DNA of 13,714 nt, from contig JAURQY010000133.1 in assembly GCA_030835875.1 (NCBI GenBank), positions 1 to 13,714 on the forward strand, in the 5' to 3' direction. A program made the position numbers and the translations under genes. Each line of letters starts with the position of its first letter. Position 1 is the first letter of the stretch. Under the pieces are notes generated by a model. That model was not told the origin of the DNA. It did not search any database and saw only the letters and a program-made list of their open reading frames with translations. Positions 13,551-13,714 of this stretch are shown piece by piece. The stretch comes from Nitriliruptorales bacterium. Lineage in GTDB: Bacteria; Actinomycetota; Nitriliruptoria; Nitriliruptorales; Nitriliruptoraceae.

Positions 13551-13714
13551 CTAGGTGGTCTGGTCCTCGTCGGTCACGGTCGCACCGTCGTGGCTCACGT
13601 CGCTGCGAGCGCCGCGCATCCGGAGGAGGCCCGCCACCCCGATGATCATGAGGAGGAGCGCGATCCAATTGTTGCGCGACAGGCCGGCGTAGCGCTCGAC
13701 CGTGTCGATGCGCA
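13551..13714 (-). CDS. C-terminal part of a single-helix membrane protein, unidentified
   Basis: On the minus strand a frame runs in from the right edge and stops with TAG at 13551-13553, giving 53 residues. It contains ERYAGLSRNNWIA, then one strongly hydrophobic helix (about residues 16-31), a basic stop-transfer cluster RMRGAR, and an acidic tail ending DEDQTT. The start lies outside the window. Third codon positions are mostly G or C, as in the neighbouring genes. The topology suggests a membrane anchor with a cytoplasmic acidic tail. No family is recognised. Confidence 0.55.
   Translation of the reverse strand, partial: RIDTVERYAGLSRNNWIALLLMIIGVAGLLRMRGARSDVSHDGATVTDEDQTT

Overview
The window is about 13.7 kb of very GC-rich, densely packed bacterial DNA with strong G/C preference at third codon positions. 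It suggests an actinobacterium (Actinomycetota). The supporting signs are an InhA-type enoyl-ACP reductase, a group II truncated haemoglobin of the mycobacterial GlbO type, a long SerA with ASB and ACT domains, PlsC-like enzymes with the actinobacterial PExTIS motif, and an AccD6-like carboxyltransferase placed after a KAS gene. I cannot name the genus. A lineage outside the mycolic-acid bacteria is plausible, because the enoyl reductase lacks the long InhA substrate loop.

Left part (1-4479, plus strand): the 3' end of ilvN (acetolactate synthase regulatory subunit), two tandem paralogous plsC-like acyltransferases, a phosphinothricin/methionine-sulfoximine-type GNAT acetyltransferase, a GlbO-type truncated haemoglobin, then serA (first step of serine synthesis). 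The four genes between ilvN and serA are chained by ATGA/GTGA stop-start overlaps, so they are probably translationally coupled.

Middle (4466-5113): a small four-helix membrane protein on the minus strand converges with serA and is divergent from the next operon. The 210-bp divergent spacer holds a perfect 7-bp inverted repeat and a short leader hairpin.

Right part (5114-13134, plus strand): a ten-gene type II fatty-acid synthesis operon. The order is fabD, a small biotinyl/lipoyl-fold protein without the modifiable lysine, fabH, fabG, acpP, fabF, an AccD6-like carboxyltransferase, a third plsC-like acyltransferase, acpS and an inhA-type fabI. Together they would make malonyl-CoA (with AccA/AccBC-type partners encoded elsewhere), load it on ACP, start and elongate chains, activate ACP, and pass acyl chains to phospholipid synthesis. 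The beta-hydroxyacyl-ACP dehydratase (FabZ or HadAB) is absent from the window. The core is like the mycobacterial fabD-acpM-kasA-kasB-accD6 order, but adds initiation, both reductases, ACP activation and an acyltransferase.

Right edge (13112-13714, minus strand): a universal stress protein convergent with and overlapping fabI, then the C-terminal end of a single-helix membrane protein cut by the window edge.

No rRNA, tRNA, CRISPR array, insertion sequence or phage gene was seen. The strongest second-look items are the lysine-less biotinyl-domain protein inside the FAS operon, the natural alanine at the InhA Ser94 position combined with a short substrate loop in FabI, and the inverted repeat upstream of fabD.
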